Part shown: one piece after another, positions 5,845-8,423 of the stretch
How positions within the stretch are numbered: position 1 is the first letter of the stretch
Layout: each line of letters starts with the position of its first letter
DNA from: Flavobacteriaceae bacterium
GTDB lineage: Bacteria; Bacteroidota; Bacteroidia; Flavobacteriales; Flavobacteriaceae
DNA: 8,423 nucleotides
Direction of reading: 5' to 3'
Assembly: GCA_016780435.1 (NCBI GenBank)
Contig: JADHLU010000034.1
Coordinates: forward strand, 1-8,423
Program-made: the position numbers and the translations under genes
Notes under the pieces: generated by a model
Databases searched by the model: none
What the model saw: only the letters and a program-made list of their open reading frames with translations
What the model was told of the DNA's origin: nothing

Positions 5845-7101
5845 ATGATAAAACTCAAACGTGTTGTAGTAACAGGTATGGGTGCACTAACACCCATTGG
5901 AAACAACCTTGAAGCCTATTGGAGCGCTCTGATCGAAGGAAAAAGCGGAGCAAACCTGATCACCCGATTTGACGCAGAAAAGTTTAAAACGCGTTTTGCA
6001 TGTGAAGTCAAAAACTACGATGGACTCGATTATTTTGACCGAAAAGAGGTCAGAAAATTAGATCCATTTGCTCAGTATGCCATGATTGCGGCCGATGAGG
6101 CCATTATTCATTCTGGTCTCGACCTAGATCGCATAGACAAATACCGTACAGGCGTTATCTGGGGTGCCGGAATAGGGGGGCTAGAAACCTTTCAAAACGA
6201 AATCTTGGAGTTTGCTAAAGGTGATGGAACTCCTCGCTTTAATCCCTTTTTTATTCCAAAAATGATCGCCGATATCGCCCCTGGGCATATATCTATCAAG
6301 CACGGATTCATGGGACCAAATTACACAACGGTGTCGGCTTGTGCTTCATCTTCTAATGCGATCATTGACGCTATGAATACGATTCGATTGGGCTATTGCG
6401 ATGTAGTGGTGACCGGAGGATCCGAGGCCGCAGTGAATATCGCCGGTGTAGCCGGATTCAACGCCATGCACGCCCTATCGACTAACAACGAATCATTTGC
6501 CACCGCCTCAAGACCTTTCGATGCCACTAGAGACGGTTTCGTTCTCGGAGAAGGAGCAGGGGCTCTTATACTCGAAGATTTGGACCACGCTCTGGCCAGA
6601 GGCGCCCGCATCTATGCTGAGGTAATCGGAGGAGGACTTTCTAGTGACGCTTATCACCTTACAGCCCCCCATCCAGATGGTAAGGGTGTAACGCGCGTTA
6701 TAGAGAACTGTTTGAACGATGCGCGAATTGCCCCCGAAGAGGTGGACGCCATAAATACCCACGGCACATCAACTCCTTTGGGAGATGTAGCCGAGTTGAA
6801 GGCGATTAAAACCGTATTTGGTGAGCACACCAAAAACATTAATATCAACTCAACCAAATCGATGACCGGTCACTTACTTGGTGCCGCCGGAGCTATCGAG
6901 GCCATCGCTTCTGTGCTCACCATTGAGCACGGCATTGTTCCGCCTACTATCAACCATAGCGTAGTTGATGAGAACATAGATCCAAGCCTTAACCTGACGC
7001 TTAATAAAGCTCAAAAGCGAGACGTCGAGGTGGTCATGAGCAATACCTTTGGTTTTGGTGGGCATAACGCCTGTGTAGTCTTGAGAAAATACAACGCCTA
7101 A
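5845..7101 (+). CDS. fabF: 3-oxoacyl-[acyl-carrier-protein] synthase II
   Basis: This 418-residue condensing enzyme extends acyl-ACP by two carbons using malonyl-ACP. The thiolase-fold catalytic triad is complete: Cys166 (VSACASSS), His306 (NTHGTSTPLGD) and His343 (STKSMTGHLLGA, with Lys338). C-terminal TFGFGGHNA (401-409) contains the Phe-Gly gate of this family. The Cys-His-His set separates it from FabH (Cys-His-Asn), and the length and overall form fit FabF rather than FabB. The frame opens earlier (ATG at 5788), but that start lies within the terminator hairpin and adds 19 unrelated residues. MIKLKRVVVTGMGALTPIG from 5845 is the standard start. I find no exact -7 element between terminator and start, so transcription may depend on read-through from acpP. 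rnc follows after 5 bp. Confidence 0.96.
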   Translation: MIKLKRVVVTGMGALTPIGNNLEAYWSALIEGKSGANLITRFDAEKFKTRFACEVKNYDGLDYFDRKEVRKLDPFAQYAMIAADEAIIHSGLDLDRIDKYRTGVIWGAGIGGLETFQNEILEFAKGDGTPRFNPFFIPKMIADIAPGHISIKHGFMGPNYTTVSACASSSNAIIDAMNTIRLGYCDVVVTGGSEAAVNIAGVAGFNAMHALSTNNESFATASRPFDATRDGFVLGEGAGALILEDLDHALARGARIYAEVIGGGLSSDAYHLTAPHPDGKGVTRVIENCLNDARIAPEEVDAINTHGTSTPLGDVAELKAIKTVFGEHTKNININSTKSMTGHLLGAAGAIEAIASVLTIEHGIVPPTINHSVVDENIDPSLNLTLNKAQKRDVEVVMSNTFGFGGHNACVVLRKYNA

Positions 7102-7106
7102 TCCAC

Positions 7107-7853
7107 ATGAAATTTGGCCGTTCATTTGAACTCCCCTTTTCTACTAATAAGGGAGCTTTCAATGCGGCCATGAATAAGATATTAGGCTTTAAGCCAAAAG
7201 ATATCTCATGGTATCAGCGGGCATTTACCCATCGCTCTATGAATCAGAAAGACGCAAGCGGCAATCCGCTGAATTACGAGCGATTGGAGTTTTTAGGCGA
7301 CGCCATGCTTGGAGTGATTATCTCAAAGCACCTCTTTAAAGAGGTTCCTAACGGAAACGAAGGCTACCTGACTAAAATGCGTTCAAAGATTGTAAGCAGA
7401 CAGCATCTCAATGAATTGGGCCGAGAATTACAGCTCGACAAATACCTTGAAAGTCGTATATCTTCAGATCAGTTCGGTGAGAACATTTTTGGAAATCTAT
7501 TTGAGGCCCTGGTTGGGGCTATTTACCTCGACAGAGGGCACGATTACTGCGAGCGTTTTATTCGCATGCGCGTTATAGAGCCTCATGTAGATATTGAGCG
7601 CCTAGAAGGCAAGGTTATGTCGTACAAAAGCCTGATGATTGAATGGTGCCAAAAACAAAAGAAAGCCTTTCGATTCGAAGTGATGGAAGATCAGGGTGTG
7701 GATGATAGGCCCCACTTCTCAGTGCGATTTATGCTCGAAGAACAAGTGGTTAGCAGGGCTCGGGAGACCTCTAAAAAACGAGCCGAAGAAAAGGCCGCGC
7801 AACGCGCTTATTATGCGCTACAAGACCGCATTAATGCGAAAACCAATGGCTAA
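7107..7853 (+). CDS. rnc: Ribonuclease III
   Basis: This 248-residue double-strand-specific endoribonuclease matures rRNA precursors and structured mRNAs. The nuclease domain (about 17-155) carries the signature NYERLEFLGDAMLG with Glu61 and Asp65. A second acidic cluster at GNLFEALVGAIYLDRG (129-144) has Glu133. A double-stranded-RNA-binding domain follows (about 171-240; SYKSLMIEWCQ to KKRAEEKAAQRAYYAL). The position equivalent to the metal-binding aspartate of E. coli RNase III (Asp114) is Asn130 here. From memory, Asn is common at this place in Bacteroidota, so the enzyme is probably active. The start at 7107 follows fabF by 5 bp and gives an N-terminal extension of about 15 residues before the first helix. 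The 3' end overlaps the next gene by 8 bp. Confidence 0.95.
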   Translation: MKFGRSFELPFSTNKGAFNAAMNKILGFKPKDISWYQRAFTHRSMNQKDASGNPLNYERLEFLGDAMLGVIISKHLFKEVPNGNEGYLTKMRSKIVSRQHLNELGRELQLDKYLESRISSDQFGENIFGNLFEALVGAIYLDRGHDYCERFIRMRVIEPHVDIERLEGKVMSYKSLMIEWCQKQKKAFRFEVMEDQGVDDRPHFSVRFMLEEQVVSRARETSKKRAEEKAAQRAYYALQDRINAKTNG

Positions 7854-8310
7854 ATACACGCTTAAGGTTCCGGTAGATCAAGACGACACGGCGGTGTTCG
7901 CCATTCACAGTGAATGGCCAGACTATCAGTTAATTTTCTTTTTGAACCGTGAGCTAAGGCTGCAATTGAAGCGACAGAAAGAAGACCTTGAATTCGGACA
8001 GGGGTACTTTTTTCGGTGGTTTGCCTTCGATCATCACAAACATTTTAGTCGCTACACGCTGATTCAAAATACCTTAAAGACCGGAGTTAATAGACAGGCT
8101 GAGTTAGACCTGTTTGCTGACAATCGCTTTGAGGAAATCTATCATGTGCTGCCTGAATACAAGCGCATTGACTACCTGTTGAAGGTAGAGGGAGAATCAG
8201 AAGAGCAATTGGCCTTCATCTTAGAGAAACTTAAACAACTAGACCAAATCGTAATGGTGTATGCGTTAAATTCGCATCAGATCAAATCAAAAACGAACCT
8301 AATCTACTAA
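7846..8310 (+). CDS. IPExxxVDY-family protein, function unknown
   Basis: This 154-residue protein is recognised by its LPEYKRIDY motif (102-110), a conservative version of the IPExxxVDY signature that names this Bacteroidota family, and by its position between rnc and pyk. No enzymatic motif, signal peptide or membrane segment is visible. The N-terminal half looks like beta strands with aromatic-rich FGQGYFFRWFAFDHH (50-64). The C-terminal third is amphipathic, with a helix at about 118-132 and a strand at VMVYALN (136-142). The frame is open further upstream inside rnc, but the ATG at 7846 gives the family-like MAKYTLKV start and an 8-bp overlap with rnc, suggesting translational coupling. 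Soluble and cytoplasmic by inspection. No function is claimed. Confidence 0.85.
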   Translation: MAKYTLKVPVDQDDTAVFAIHSEWPDYQLIFFLNRELRLQLKRQKEDLEFGQGYFFRWFAFDHHKHFSRYTLIQNTLKTGVNRQAELDLFADNRFEEIYHVLPEYKRIDYLLKVEGESEEQLAFILEKLKQLDQIVMVYALNSHQIKSKTNLIY

Positions 8311-8316
8311 ACACCT

Positions 8317-8423
8317 ATGCCTTTTCTTAAAAAAACAAAAATACTAGCCACGCTCGGTCCAGCCTGCTCATCTAAAGAAGTACTGCGAGAAATGATGCTG
8401 GCTGGAGCAGATGTTTTCAGACT
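8317..8423 (+). CDS. pyk: Pyruvate kinase, N-terminal fragment (runs off the right edge)
   Basis: Only the first 35 codons are in the window. They read MPFLKKTKILATLGPACSS, then KEVLREMMLAGADVFR, which is the start of the pyruvate kinase barrel: KTKI(V/L)AT(I/L)GPAS with an AGxDVxR segment following at the right distance. The enzyme makes pyruvate and ATP from phosphoenolpyruvate and ADP in glycolysis. The gene starts 6 bp after the IPExxxVDY gene, so it probably belongs to the same transcript. Active-site residues lie beyond the edge and cannot be checked. Confidence 0.92.
   Translation, partial: MPFLKKTKILATLGPACSSKEVLREMMLAGADVFR

Noticed and set aside
7696..7845. N-terminal extension of the IPExxxVDY protein inside rnc
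   Set aside because: The 50 extra residues are the out-of-frame reading of the RNase III RNA-binding domain and are not protein-like; the start at 7846 fits the family.

Overview
The window looks like a chromosomal housekeeping segment from a member of Bacteroidota, most likely Flavobacteriales. Three signs point there. The order acpP-fabF-rnc-(IPExxxVDY protein)-pyk, with purN divergent, is a familiar flavobacterial arrangement. The amidophosphoribosyltransferase is the long, roughly 630-residue form I associate with Bacteroidota. Start codons lack a convincing Shine-Dalgarno sequence, while three intergenic gaps contain exact matches to TAnnTTTG, the -7 element read by the Bacteroidota primary sigma factor. 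Base composition looks moderate and even. I see no transposase, integrase, CRISPR array, tRNA or rRNA.

Layout. Positions 1-791 (minus) hold the N-terminal part of an AddA-like UvrD-family helicase-nuclease that runs off the left edge. It is divergent from a Mn-type superoxide dismutase gene (860-1468, plus), which ends at a weak terminator. Converging on that terminator is a four-gene minus-strand cluster. In transcription order it is purN (5406-4837), rnhA (4847-4377), a PfkB-family kinase (4340-3414) and a PurF-like amidotransferase/phosphoribosyltransferase (3401-1503). A promoter-like element in front of the kinase gene suggests that the kinase/PurF-like pair can also be transcribed separately. 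To the right, on the plus strand, acpP (5525-5758) is followed by a strong hairpin terminator. Then come fabF (5845-7101), rnc (7107-7853), an IPExxxVDY-family protein (7846-8310) and the start of pyruvate kinase (8317 to the window edge). The last four are packed with gaps of at most 6 bp or an overlap.

How the genes relate. acpP and fabF supply the carrier and an elongation condensing enzyme of type II fatty-acid synthesis. rnc and rnhA are RNA-processing nucleases. purN and the PurF-like protein belong to purine synthesis chemistry (PRPP to phosphoribosylamine, and GAR formylation). The neighbouring kinase could feed a phosphorylated sugar or nucleoside into the same pool, but its substrate cannot be read from the sequence.

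There is no intergenic stretch over 300 bp. The largest gaps are 5407-5524 (divergent promoters) and 5759-5844 (terminator and fabF leader). I did not find a clearly new system. The points most worth a second look are the divergent PurF-like protein and its paired kinase, the Asp-to-Asn change in the RNase III active site, the terminator separating acpP from fabF, and the uncharacterised IPExxxVDY protein overlapping rnc.
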